Below, one piece after another: positions 1-7,795 of a stretch of 59,678 bases of DNA; position 1 is the stretch's first letter; every line of letters begins with the position of its first letter. The position numbers were made by a program, and so were the translations under genes. Location: positions 1-59,678 of the forward strand of contig NZ_RHHS01000044.1 in NCBI RefSeq assembly GCF_003710935.1, written 5' to 3'. The notes below the pieces were generated by a model. That model did not search any database and was not told the DNA's origin. It saw only the letters and a program-made list of their open reading frames with translations. Source of the DNA: Brevibacillus gelatini. Lineage in GTDB: Bacteria > Bacillota > Bacilli > Brevibacillales > Brevibacillaceae.

Positions 1-225
1 TCGCTTTTTTCCCCGGAGCCGGGCAGTCCACCCCCCAGCAGGGAGCCCAAGCCGCTACAGCGATTTCATCTCTTTCCTCGCCACCCCAAAAGCCCCGATC
101 AAGTCTGCCTTTAAAAAAGCACATACGACACCCAAGTGTTCACCTCATCCGGTCATGTCCGCTCATGCAAGCCACCCAGACACCCGGGAATATTTCGATA
201 ATTGCGTTTTTTTAATGCCAATCAA
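1..225. other. Left-edge region without a supported gene
   Basis: I see no convincing gene here. A 26-codon reading frame on the minus strand (55-135, TTG start with AGGTG upstream) is the only candidate, and it is too short to call. A small inverted repeat lies near position 13-24 but has no T tract on its downstream side. The region probably separates an upstream transcription unit outside the window from panE. Confidence 0.4.
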
Positions 226-254
226 TTGAACAATCTCCTAAACTCTGCTATTCT
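226..254 (+). promoter_or_regulatory. Sigma-A-type promoter of panE
   Basis: TTGAAC (226-231) and TATTCT (249-254) are separated by 17 bp. The start of transcription would fall near 261, which excludes the upstream in-frame TTG at 202 and supports translation from ATG 289. Confidence 0.5.
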
Positions 255-288
255 TATAAAACAAGTATTGATTAATGTAGGTGAACAA

Positions 289-1251
289 ATGCAGCCAGTA
301 ACTAGCGATTTGCAAGTAGTCGTAGTTGGCGGTGGCTCCGTCGGTTTGCTGTATGCAGCAAGGCTTGCGCTCGCCGGACAGTCCGTGGCTGTCGTCACGC
401 GCAGTTCAATTCAGGCGAATCAGCTCATGGAACAGGGACTCTGGCTGCAGAGCCTCGACGGCAAAAAAACGAAAGTGACAGTACCCGCCCAACCGATTGA
501 AGCTGGTCTGCCGACAGGAAACTTGTACCTGCTGACCGTCAAGCAGCCCGATTTGCCCGCGCTGCTTCCGGCGTTGGCCGGATTGAACCGCTCCGCGCGC
601 GTCATCGCGCTGCAAAACGGGATGGGGCACCAGGAACTGCTTGCAGAAGTGCTGGCGGACACACAATGCTTTTTCGCCATCCATACCGAAGGAGCAAGAA
701 GGCATTCGGCTACAGAAGTGGAGCATACCGGAACTGGTACCTTGCGTGTCGGGCCATGGCAGGAAAGCAACAGCAAAGATCCCGTGATCGCTGCCTTTGT
801 CGATTGGGCATCGGCTGCGGGTATTGCGGCGATCTACGAAAAAGCGATGGAACCGCATGCGTGGAAAAAGCTGCTCGCCAATGCCTTGATTAACCCGCTC
901 ACGGCATTGTTTGAAATCCCCAACGGGGCGTTACTCGACAACCCGTATACACAAGGGCTGATGCGAGACTTGTTTGAGGAAGCCGCGCAGGTCGCCGCTT
1001 TCGCCGGACAAAAAATCGGGGAAGCAGACTGGCAGGAAATTGTCGCCATTTGCCGAAGTACTTCCCGTAATCTTTCCTCCATGCTGCAGGATGTGAAGCG
1101 GCACAGACCGACGGAAGTACAATCCATTAACGGCTATCTCGTCAAACTGGGAAAACAGGCCGGGATTCCTACTCCGCTGCACGAAACCTTGCTTCGCGTC
1201 ATTCTTCTCAAGTCTGGCATGGGAATAGGGAAGGAGGGGAGGCGACAGTAG
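289..1251 (+). CDS. panE: 2-dehydropantoate 2-reductase (ketopantoate reductase)
   Basis: A 320-residue cytoplasmic enzyme that reduces ketopantoate to pantoate with NADPH on the route to pantothenate and CoA. The N-terminus carries a Rossmann dinucleotide motif, VVVGGGSVG, within the first 20 residues. An all-helical C-terminal ApbA/PanE domain follows, with the conserved stretch around KKLLANALINPLTALF. An in-frame TTG at 202 would extend the protein by 29 residues, but ATG 289 has an AGGTGA site just upstream and a promoter candidate at 226-254. The next gene starts at the base after the stop codon, so the two are probably co-transcribed. In Bacillus a homologue (ylbQ) sits at the same place upstream of bshC and mraZ. 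Confidence 0.9.
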   Translation: MQPVTSDLQVVVVGGGSVGLLYAARLALAGQSVAVVTRSSIQANQLMEQGLWLQSLDGKKTKVTVPAQPIEAGLPTGNLYLLTVKQPDLPALLPALAGLNRSARVIALQNGMGHQELLAEVLADTQCFFAIHTEGARRHSATEVEHTGTGTLRVGPWQESNSKDPVIAAFVDWASAAGIAAIYEKAMEPHAWKKLLANALINPLTALFEIPNGALLDNPYTQGLMRDLFEEAAQVAAFAGQKIGEADWQEIVAICRSTSRNLSSMLQDVKRHRPTEVQSINGYLVKLGKQAGIPTPLHETLLRVILLKSGMGIGKEGRRQ

Positions 1252-1650
1252 ATGGCCATGTGGACAACATTCTGGTCTTATTTTTGGGGTACACTGACCG
1301 TAGTGCCGTTCTTGGGTTTTCCGCTCGTCTATTGGATCGTATACATGGTGAAGCGGAACAAGAGAATGGCTGGTCGCTGGGCGTTGAATATCACGAATTT
1401 TTTGGTGATTCGCTCCGCTGTTTCCACCTACGAACTCATCTGGCCGGAAGCGGTGTCAGCCTGGTGGTGGGTAGGCTGTTTTTTCCTGCTGGCGATTGTG
1501 CTTTTGGGCTGGCTCCAGTTGAAGCTGAAAAGACAGCTCTCCCTGAAAAAGATCGGATTTTCCGCTTGGCGGTTGTCGTTTCTCTGGTTTGGACTTGTCT
1601 ATATAGTGCTGTTTACGACCGGCATAATCAAGACGATGGATGTCGTGTAA
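1252..1650 (+). CDS. DUF3397 family membrane protein
   Basis: A 132-residue integral membrane protein with about four hydrophobic segments. Family assignment to DUF3397 rests on size, topology and its place between panE and bshC, where Bacillales usually carry such a gene. The ATG directly follows the panE stop, and a strong AAGGAGGGGAGG site at 1231-1242 lies inside the end of panE, so translation is probably coupled. No catalytic motif is visible and the function is unknown. Confidence 0.75.
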   Translation: MAMWTTFWSYFWGTLTVVPFLGFPLVYWIVYMVKRNKRMAGRWALNITNFLVIRSAVSTYELIWPEAVSAWWWVGCFFLLAIVLLGWLQLKLKRQLSLKKIGFSAWRLSFLWFGLVYIVLFTTGIIKTMDVV

Positions 1651-1702
1651 CGCACTGGTGATACATATCGTATTTATTCCGATAAGAAAGAAGGTTGGAA
1701 CT

Positions 1703-2260
1703 ATGCGGCTTCCCATCGAGAGCATCGGACACAAGATTCGGATGATTCGAAAAGAACGTGGATTTACTTTGGAGGTCATGGCAGGCAAAACCGGGCTGAG
1801 CAAAGGGCTGCTCAGTCAGGTAGAGCGAGGAATTTCCCAACCATCGCTGGATTCGCTGTGGAAAATTACGAAGGCGCTGGAGTCCCCGATCATTCATTTC
1901 TTTGAAGACATCGACCAAAAGCAAGTACACGTCACCCGTCTGCAAAAACGCAGACAACTGGTGTTTCCCGAATCGACAGGCACGTATTCGCTGCTCTCCA
2001 TGGGAGGAAGTGCCAAGCTGGGCATGCTGGAGGTCCGTCTGATGCCGGGAGAAATGGTCACGGACAAATTCGTTCAGGCCGATGGCGAGGAGTGCTTCAC
2101 GGTGATTGCCGGAAGCGTGACAGCGAGGTTCAACGATGAAGAGCACGTACTGGAAACAGGCGACAGCATCTCGTTTGACAGCAGCAAGTCGCACACGATT
2201 GAAAATAGCGGCGAGGTGGAGGCCGTTCTGATCTGGTCTGTCACACCGCCCCAATTTTAA
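1703..2260 (+). CDS. XRE-family regulator with C-terminal cupin domain
   Basis: A 185-residue cytoplasmic DNA-binding protein. Residues about 5-65 form a helix-turn-helix of the Cro/C1 type (IGHKIRMIRKERGFTLEVMA, then a recognition helix around LSQVERG). Residues about 100-180 form a single cupin beta-barrel, visible in the run VMPGEMVTDKF to GDSISFDSSKSHTIENSG. Such proteins usually sense a small ligand through the cupin. ATG 1703 was chosen because AAAGAAGG lies 8 bp upstream; the 21 codons before it look non-coding. The regulated genes cannot be read from the context. A strong terminator follows at 2289-2321. Confidence 0.85.
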   Translation: MRLPIESIGHKIRMIRKERGFTLEVMAGKTGLSKGLLSQVERGISQPSLDSLWKITKALESPIIHFFEDIDQKQVHVTRLQKRRQLVFPESTGTYSLLSMGGSAKLGMLEVRLMPGEMVTDKFVQADGEECFTVIAGSVTARFNDEEHVLETGDSISFDSSKSHTIENSGEVEAVLIWSVTPPQF

Positions 2261-2288
2261 AGTTAAAAGGAACGCAGTGCTACACTTT

Positions 2289-2321
2289 GACAACCCATTT
2301 CGGCGGGTTGTCTTGTTTTTT
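2289..2321 (+). terminator. Terminator after the XRE-cupin gene
   Basis: An 8-bp stem, GACAACCC pairing with GGGTTGTC, with an 8-base loop followed by a T-rich tract. It separates the regulator from bshC. Confidence 0.85.
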
Positions 2322-2335
2322 GTGGCTGGCTGGCG

Positions 2336-2344
2336 TGGTATAAT
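2336..2344 (+). promoter_or_regulatory. Extended -10 promoter of bshC
   Basis: TGGTATAAT matches the extended -10 consensus exactly. No good -35 is present at 17 bp; only the T tract of the preceding terminator lies there. Extended -10 promoters tolerate this. Confidence 0.6.
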
Positions 2345-2380
2345 TTGCAGAGACCATCGCCCTAAGAAAGGTGAGCTAGC

Positions 2381-4000
2381 ATGAATGTTGAACGCGTTGC
2401 GCTTCCCTTGGCAAATCGGTTGGCACGAGAGTACCAGATGCAAACCGAATCTGCCTTGTCCCTGTTTGCGCATCATCCTTATGAAGAACAGTCCTACCGG
2501 GAACGGTTGAAGTGGCTCTCCACGCAAACCTACGACCGGAACAAACTGGCAGAAGGCTTACATAATTTTAACGAGGCAATCGGAACTCACCCCGAAGCGC
2601 TGAAAAACATCGAGCTACTGAAGCAGCCGGATACATACGTAGTCATCGGCGGACAGCAGGCAGGAGTCCTCACGGGTCCGCTGTATACGATCAACAAAGC
2701 GGTTCACTTGATTCAGGCGGCGCGGAAGCTGTCGGCCGAGCTGCAAACAAACATCGTCCCTGTATTTTGGATCGCGGGGGAAGACCATGACATCGACGAA
2801 ATCGATCATGTGTACTGGACGACAGATGGCGATACGCGGCTGCGCAAGGAACGGCTGAGGCTGCAAAAAAAAGGGCGCGTGTCGGCAAGCAAGCTGGCTT
2901 TGGAGGAAGAACGGTGTATGCAGTTCCTGGATGCTTTTTTCCAGGAACAACCCGAGACAGCAGAAACGAAAAACGTGCGGGAATTGCTGACGCAAACAGC
3001 CAAAAGCTCGAAGACGGTGGCAGAGTGGTTTGCCCGTCTGATGGCCCGTTTGTTCGGAAAGCACGGGCTGATTCTCGTCGAGTCATCGCTGCCGTTTGTC
3101 CGTGAGCTGGAACGTCCCGTGTTTGCGCAGGTCATCGAGAAAAACGAGCAGATGGCCCAACTGCTGATGAAGGCAAAAGATCGCATCGCAGCAGCCGGGT
3201 ATCCGTTGCAGCTTGAAGTAGACGAGCAGCAGGCCAACCTGTTCCTCTACGAAGGAGAAGATCGTCTGCTCCTGTCAAGACATCTGGACCGCTTTGTCAA
3301 CAGACGGCAGTCTTACAGCCGCGAACAATTGCTGCGCCTGGTGGAGGAGCAGCCTGAACGCTTCAGCCCCAATGTCGTCACACGCGGTCTGATGCAAGAG
3401 CATCTTTTTCCGACGCTGGCCTTTATTGGGGGGCCGGGCGAGATCGCTTACTGGGCCTATTACCGCGAAGTGTTTGAACTGTTCGGGATGCAGATGCCGA
3501 TCGTATTGCCGCGCATGTCGATCACGCTGGTGGAAGGGGCTCATCTGCGCTTGCTGGAGAGTCTGGAGCTTTCCGTTGAGCAGGTCTTGACCGACTTCGC
3601 GGGCTGGAAGGCGGAGTGGGAGAAAAAAGCAGGACCCCATCCGCTGCATGAGCAATTTGCCAGTGTGCGTGAATCGATCCAGGCTTTGTACCGCCCGCTC
3701 GTGGAAGAAGTGCTTCGTCTGGACCCGGGAATGCGCGGTCTGGCGGAAAAAAACAGTGCGCTCTTGCTTGAGCAGGTGTCCTTTTTGGAGGGGCGCTTGA
3801 TTCGCTCTCTGCAGCAAAAAGAAGATGTCGCCTACAACCGGATCAAGCGGATCGAGACGATGCTCTTGCCCGAAGGCGGCCTGCAGGAACGCAAACACGG
3901 TTTTTTCCCTTTTGCGAACAAGTACGGGCTGGAATTGATCGATCGGCTGGTCGCAGCTCCGTTTGCACAAGACGGCACTCATCAACTCTTTTTCGTGTAA
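2381..4000 (+). CDS. bshC: Bacillithiol biosynthesis cysteine-adding enzyme BshC
   Basis: A 539-residue protein, the usual family length. BshC is credited with adding cysteine to glucosaminyl malate, the last step of bacillithiol synthesis in Firmicutes. The Rossmann-like core shows the family signatures GGQQAGVLTGPLYTINKA near residue 90 and VPVFWIAGEDHDIDEIDHV near 125. A long helical coiled-coil region fills much of the second half, and the C-terminus ends with the conserved HGFFPFANKYG stretch. Its place immediately upstream of the mraZ-side genes matches yllA in Bacillus. It has its own promoter and terminator, so it is monocistronic. Confidence 0.93.
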   Translation: MNVERVALPLANRLAREYQMQTESALSLFAHHPYEEQSYRERLKWLSTQTYDRNKLAEGLHNFNEAIGTHPEALKNIELLKQPDTYVVIGGQQAGVLTGPLYTINKAVHLIQAARKLSAELQTNIVPVFWIAGEDHDIDEIDHVYWTTDGDTRLRKERLRLQKKGRVSASKLALEEERCMQFLDAFFQEQPETAETKNVRELLTQTAKSSKTVAEWFARLMARLFGKHGLILVESSLPFVRELERPVFAQVIEKNEQMAQLLMKAKDRIAAAGYPLQLEVDEQQANLFLYEGEDRLLLSRHLDRFVNRRQSYSREQLLRLVEEQPERFSPNVVTRGLMQEHLFPTLAFIGGPGEIAYWAYYREVFELFGMQMPIVLPRMSITLVEGAHLRLLESLELSVEQVLTDFAGWKAEWEKKAGPHPLHEQFASVRESIQALYRPLVEEVLRLDPGMRGLAEKNSALLLEQVSFLEGRLIRSLQQKEDVAYNRIKRIETMLLPEGGLQERKHGFFPFANKYGLELIDRLVAAPFAQDGTHQLFFV

Positions 4001-4014
4001 AGGTGTAAAGGAAA

Positions 4015-4051
4015 AGTCGGCTGATCGTCCCGGACGGACAGCCGGCTTTTT
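4015..4051 (+). terminator. Terminator after bshC
   Basis: A 9-bp stem, AGTCGGCTG pairing with CAGCCGGCT with one G-T pair, followed by a run of T. Confidence 0.8.
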
Positions 4052-4161
4052 CGCGCATGTTTGGAAAATGGAAACATTTTCTGCCTGGAATGCCGAAACT
4101 TTTCCGACAAATTTTGCGTACTACCTATAACGGAATTCCTGTGAGAAAGGTGGTACTCGGG

Positions 4162-5217
4162 ATGCAGAACAAGTCGCGACTATTCGGGAAAAAAGCCACT
4201 GTATGGACGCTTGTCCTGTCGATGGTTTGGGCAGGGACAGCACTTGGCGAATGGAATCAGGCCCAGGCCAGGGGGGAAGTGGCAGTCGTCTCTACCAGCT
4301 CCTTCCTCGACACAAAAGGTCATTGGGCGGCCAAGGAGATTGAGCAGGCAGCAAAAAGCGGGTTGATTCAAGGCTTCCCGGACGGAACCTTTCAACCGGA
4401 GCAAACAGTGACACAGGAGCAGTTTCTTTCGTTGATCGAGCGCGTGCTGCCGTCCTACCAGGGACATGAGCCGGACGCTTTTGTCAAAGAGAAGTATGTA
4501 GCGAAAGCTTTGGGCCGCTGGTCCGAGCAAACGTATCGCCGCTTGGCGGTAGCAGGCATCATGACGACAGGCAAGCCGACGGATGGGATGACGCGGCTGG
4601 AGGCAGCCCGCCTCTTGCTGGCAGCGCTCGGCCATCAGTCGGAGGGGGAAAAATACCGGGGAACGACGGCACGCTTCTTTTCCGATCTGTCGCCCCAAAA
4701 CGAACAGGAGGTCATGACCGTCTATCCGGCGTACAAAATCGGGCTGCTCTCCGGCTATCCGGACGGCACGTTCCGCCCGCAGGAAACGATCAGCAGAGCG
4801 CAGGCAGTCGTGATGCTGACGCGCCTGGACAGCAAGATGGAAGAGCTGTTTCCGGGCGAAGTGACCGAGAGCGAGAAAAAAGGAATGACGGATGCGGTAG
4901 CGCTGTTTGTGCGCGATGTGATGGATCAGAAAAAGATCAGACGTTACGACGATCTCGTCGCGTATGTGCAGCAAAACAAGCTGAATGTCAGCGAGGCCTT
5001 TTTGCGCGAGCACTTTTCGTTTATGAAATACGAGATTTACGATTACGTGCGTTTTCCACAGTTCAATGAGCTTTTGTACTTCGCCAAAATCGGGACGAGC
5101 AAGTACAGGCTGACCGTCCAATACTACGCGGGCGAGCCGGGTGGCAGCGTCGACAAGACTTTTTACCTCTCGTCTACAGACGGCAAGACGTTCCGGCTGA
5201 TTGGCAAAGACGAATAG
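4162..5217 (+). CDS. Secreted S-layer-homology (SLH) domain protein
   Basis: A 351-residue exported protein. ATG 4162 has AGAAAGGTGG upstream and begins a classic signal peptide: basic residues, a hydrophobic core around TLVLSMVWAGTALG, and a probable cleavage after QAQA or a nearby Ala. Three SLH modules follow, at about residues 45-95, 110-160 and 175-225. The first and third carry the typical FPDGTF or YPDGTF turn. Three SLH units are the usual anchor to pyruvylated secondary wall polymer. The C-terminal ~110 residues match nothing I recognise. Possible -10 TATAAC at 4126-4131 has only a weak -35. Confidence 0.85.
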   Translation: MQNKSRLFGKKATVWTLVLSMVWAGTALGEWNQAQARGEVAVVSTSSFLDTKGHWAAKEIEQAAKSGLIQGFPDGTFQPEQTVTQEQFLSLIERVLPSYQGHEPDAFVKEKYVAKALGRWSEQTYRRLAVAGIMTTGKPTDGMTRLEAARLLLAALGHQSEGEKYRGTTARFFSDLSPQNEQEVMTVYPAYKIGLLSGYPDGTFRPQETISRAQAVVMLTRLDSKMEELFPGEVTESEKKGMTDAVALFVRDVMDQKKIRRYDDLVAYVQQNKLNVSEAFLREHFSFMKYEIYDYVRFPQFNELLYFAKIGTSKYRLTVQYYAGEPGGSVDKTFYLSSTDGKTFRLIGKDE

Positions 5218-5233
5218 AAGGCAGGAGGCAATG

Positions 5234-5265
5234 AAAAAAGCCGGGTGGTTGCATCCGGCTTTTTT
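5234..5265. terminator. Bidirectional-looking terminator after the SLH gene
   Basis: An 11-bp perfect stem of AAAAAAGCCGG and its complement around a 10-base loop. The A run on one side and the T run on the other allow termination in both directions, fitting the convergent arrangement with the permease gene. Confidence 0.85.
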
Positions 5266-5342
5266 CACTGAGGTGGCACGGTTTGATCGCGCCCGGTTCC
5301 GCGCTTCGCTGGTGATGGCAAGGGCGAAAGGGCTTGCCAATG

Positions 5343-5387
5343 AAAAAAAGACAGGCGCGTTTCCTGAAAAGCAGAAACGACCTGTCT
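5343..5387 (-). terminator. Terminator of the permease gene (minus strand)
   Basis: Read on the minus strand, AGACAGG pairs with CCTGTCT across an inner GTTTC/GAAAC stem and is followed by seven T. A smaller hairpin (TGGCAAG/CTTGCCA, 5316-5339) lies just beyond it. Confidence 0.8.
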
Positions 5388-5394
5388 TGGCAAG

Positions 5395-6672
5395 TTACGC
5401 ATTCATCCTATTTTTCATGCGATTTTGCCAGAGCAGCAAAAGGACGGCAACCACGAGCGGATACAACGCGGACCAGCCCAGGAATGGATAGAGCCCGACG
5501 GTGAAGAGAAGCGACGTCCAGGAAGCCAGTCGACCGAGGGGATGCTGGCGCAGCAGGCGGATTCCGGCGAGACAACCGCCGATGTAGGTGGCAAAAAAGG
5601 TTGCGTTCGGCAGCTCAATCAGTTGAGCCAGGTCAATCAGTCCCGCATACAAAACCGTCAGCACCGCGACAAAGCAGAGCGAGAGGAACAGGAGCCCGCC
5701 AATCGGCGTCCGGTATTTGGCGTGCAGCAGCCCGAACCAGCGGGGCGCGATCTTTTCCTGCGCCAGCGAATAGGCGATCCGTGACGCCGCTCCGACGTAG
5801 GCGTTTGCGGTGGCGATACAGATAAACAGAGCCGTCACGGCTACGATCCAGCCGCCGACTGGCCCGAGCGAAAGCTGGACCATAACGGAGAGCGCTGCCG
5901 CCGAGATGCCTGCGCCATAGCTGTGAGTCGCGACCGTCATGAACGCGACGGAAAAGTACAGGAAGGCGACGATTCCAGCGCTCCACAACACACCGCGAAC
6001 GGCGTTTTTCGCCGGATCGACGAATTCCTCCGACAAGTGCGTGACCGCTTCCCAGCCGATAAAACACCAGAATAACAGCCCTGCCGCCTGGACGACGCTG
6101 AGCCAGCCGTTCGGGACAAACGGCGTGAAGTGGGTGACGGAGGCGTGGGGCAATGCTGCGACAACAGCCAGAATCAAAATGGAAAGGATGAGCGTGACCA
6201 CAATTGTTTGCACGCGCGCGGCTACATGCATCCCGAGCACGTTCATGATGACCACGGCGGTCAGCAGGAGGGCCGCTGCTGCGTATATTTGCGTGTCGCC
6301 CCAGTCGAGCAGGACGGCGAGGTAATTGGCCCCGGTGACGCTGAGGATCGGCGCACCGATTGGCACCGACAAGAGAAAAAACCAGCCCACGATGTTTCCT
6401 GCGCGGTCGCCGTACGCGGTGCGGACGAAGGTGGAGACGCCGCCTGCGCTGGGGTATCGTGCGGAGAGCAGCCCCATCGTAAGCGCCATCGGCAAGACGA
6501 GAATCGACATGACCAGCCAGGCGAGGATGGAGGCAGGTCCGGCCTTTTCTGCCGCCAATCCGGGGAGAAGCAGCACGCCGGACCCGATGACAGCCCCGAT
6601 GTACAGGGCGACGATTTGCGGCAACCGCAGCGTTTTGGCAAGACCGGCTGTTTGCACAGTTGCTTTTTCCAT
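5395..6672 (-). CDS. APC-superfamily amino acid permease, YjeH-like
   Basis: A 425-residue membrane protein with about 12 hydrophobic segments. The first carries the APC substrate-binding motif IGAVIGSGVLLLPG. The stretch YPSAGGVSTFVRTAYG and the following GWFFLLSVPIGAP resemble the E. coli methionine/branched-chain amino acid exporter YjeH more than uptake permeases, so efflux is possible; this is an inference. ATG 6672 was chosen for its AGAGAGGG site. The 21 codons upstream overlap the promoter region. It is divergent from a LysR regulator and shares its operator region (6719-6760), which suggests control by that regulator. Confidence 0.85.
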   Translation of the reverse strand: MEKATVQTAGLAKTLRLPQIVALYIGAVIGSGVLLLPGLAAEKAGPASILAWLVMSILVLPMALTMGLLSARYPSAGGVSTFVRTAYGDRAGNIVGWFFLLSVPIGAPILSVTGANYLAVLLDWGDTQIYAAAALLLTAVVIMNVLGMHVAARVQTIVVTLILSILILAVVAALPHASVTHFTPFVPNGWLSVVQAAGLLFWCFIGWEAVTHLSEEFVDPAKNAVRGVLWSAGIVAFLYFSVAFMTVATHSYGAGISAAALSVMVQLSLGPVGGWIVAVTALFICIATANAYVGAASRIAYSLAQEKIAPRWFGLLHAKYRTPIGGLLFLSLCFVAVLTVLYAGLIDLAQLIELPNATFFATYIGGCLAGIRLLRQHPLGRLASWTSLLFTVGLYPFLGWSALYPLVVAVLLLLWQNRMKNRMNA

Positions 6673-6718
6673 GAAAAGTTCCCTCTCTTTGTTTTTCGGT
6701 TGTTTGCAGAAGTAGTGT

Positions 6719-6760
6719 AGCATAGACATAATCATCGGAGTTATCTATAATATTAGATAA
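6719..6760. promoter_or_regulatory. Divergent promoters overlapping a LysR-type palindrome
   Basis: The perfect inverted repeat TTATCTA-N6-TAGATAA spans 6741-6760. For the plus strand, TAGACA (6723-6728) and TATAAT (6746-6751) are 17 bp apart, so the palindrome covers the -10. For the minus strand, TAGATA (complement of 6742-6747) and TATGCT (complement of 6719-6724) are also 17 bp apart, so the palindrome covers that -35. This layout would let one bound regulator block its own gene and control the permease. Confidence 0.65.
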
Positions 6761-6799
6761 TGAAAATCGGTTTTTTCGATAGATAGGGAGGGAGACTTT

Positions 6800-7702
6800 T
6801 TGGATACACGGTACCTGCTGACCTTTCGCGAGGTAGCCAAATGCCAGAGCTTTACCCGCGCCGCAGAGGTGCTGGGCTACGCGCAATCCAGCGTGACGAC
6901 ACAGATTCAAAACCTGGAGGCGGATTTCGGGGTCACGCTGTTTGAGCGCTGGGGGCGAAAGATCAGGCTGACTCACGCCGGAGAAGCGCTCCTCGCCTAC
7001 AGCGAACAACTGCTGGCCGTTCTGGACGAAGCAAGAGCCAACCTGTCCGAGCAGGCACAGCTTGCGGGTACTCTGCGCATCGGTACGGTCGAGTCGCTCG
7101 CGGCCTTTTTCCTCCCGCCTTTTTTGCAAAAATTTCGCAAGGAGCACCCGCGTATCCGGATTTTGTTAAAGCCGGGAATATGTCACGAGCTGCGCCAAGG
7201 CGTCAAGGAGGGGCACTACGACTTCGCCTTTGTGCTCGATTGGATGCAGGATCATCCTGAACTGGTGAACATCAACCTGGGGGAAGAAAAGCTGGTGGTG
7301 ATCGCCGCTCCCAACCATCCGCTCAGCCGGTTGAAAAAAATCGAAGCGCGCGATTTTGCCGGGACAAACTGGATTTTTACGGAAGCAGGATGCAGCTACC
7401 GCTCGATCATGGAGTCCGTGCTGCGCGACGCCGGAACGACGATTGAATCGTCGTCCGAGTTCGGCAGTCTGGAAGCGATCAAGCAGTGTGTGGCATATGA
7501 TTTAGGGATTGCGCTTGTTCCTTACATCGCTGTTGCCGAAGAAGCGAAAAACGGCACGCTCGCCATCCTGCCTTTTTCCCATCCGGAAGTACGCGTCTAC
7601 CGCCAACTGGTCTATCACAAGAAAAAATGGATGCCACAGGCGCTGCTCCGTTTTCTTGAGCTGTTGACGACGAATGCCGGACAGCAGGAAATGTGCCGGT
7701 AA
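6800..7702 (+). CDS. LysR-family transcriptional regulator
   Basis: A 300-residue LysR protein. Residues 1-60 hold the winged helix-turn-helix (FREVAKCQSFTRAAEVLGYA, then SSVTTQIQNLE). Residues about 90-295 form the periplasmic-binding-protein-like effector domain. Translation starts at TTG 6800 behind GGGAGGGAG. It is divergent from the amino acid permease, and the intergenic palindrome makes autoregulation plus control of the permease the simplest model. The effector is unknown; if the permease is an exporter, an amino acid would be plausible. Confidence 0.9.
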   Translation: MDTRYLLTFREVAKCQSFTRAAEVLGYAQSSVTTQIQNLEADFGVTLFERWGRKIRLTHAGEALLAYSEQLLAVLDEARANLSEQAQLAGTLRIGTVESLAAFFLPPFLQKFRKEHPRIRILLKPGICHELRQGVKEGHYDFAFVLDWMQDHPELVNINLGEEKLVVIAAPNHPLSRLKKIEARDFAGTNWIFTEAGCSYRSIMESVLRDAGTTIESSSEFGSLEAIKQCVAYDLGIALVPYIAVAEEAKNGTLAILPFSHPEVRVYRQLVYHKKKWMPQALLRFLELLTTNAGQQEMCR

Positions 7703-7745
7703 ACTGGCGAGAACAGGAAAAACAGATGATGGTTGTACTTGCGTA

Positions 7746-7754
7746 TGATATGAT
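7746..7754 (+). promoter_or_regulatory. Extended -10 promoter of ahcY
   Basis: TGATATGAT fits the extended -10 form, 42 bases upstream of ATG 7796. No clear -35 lies at the usual distance. Confidence 0.4.
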
Positions 7755-7795
7755 AGACAGGGTTGTGTTATGAGATAAAAGGAGGTCTAACATAC

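Noticed and set aside
55..135. A 26-codon minus-strand frame (TTG start, AGGTG upstream)
   Set aside because: It looks vaguely protein-like but is too short to support without conservation data.
4180..5340. Long open frame on the minus strand opposite the SLH gene
   Set aside because: It mirrors a strongly supported exported SLH protein, has no start signal, and shows only a composition typical of antisense frames in this codon usage.
5633..7147. A 504-codon minus-strand frame overlapping the permease and LysR genes
   Set aside because: It runs through the divergent promoter region and into the LysR gene and is very Arg-rich; both true genes have domain support.
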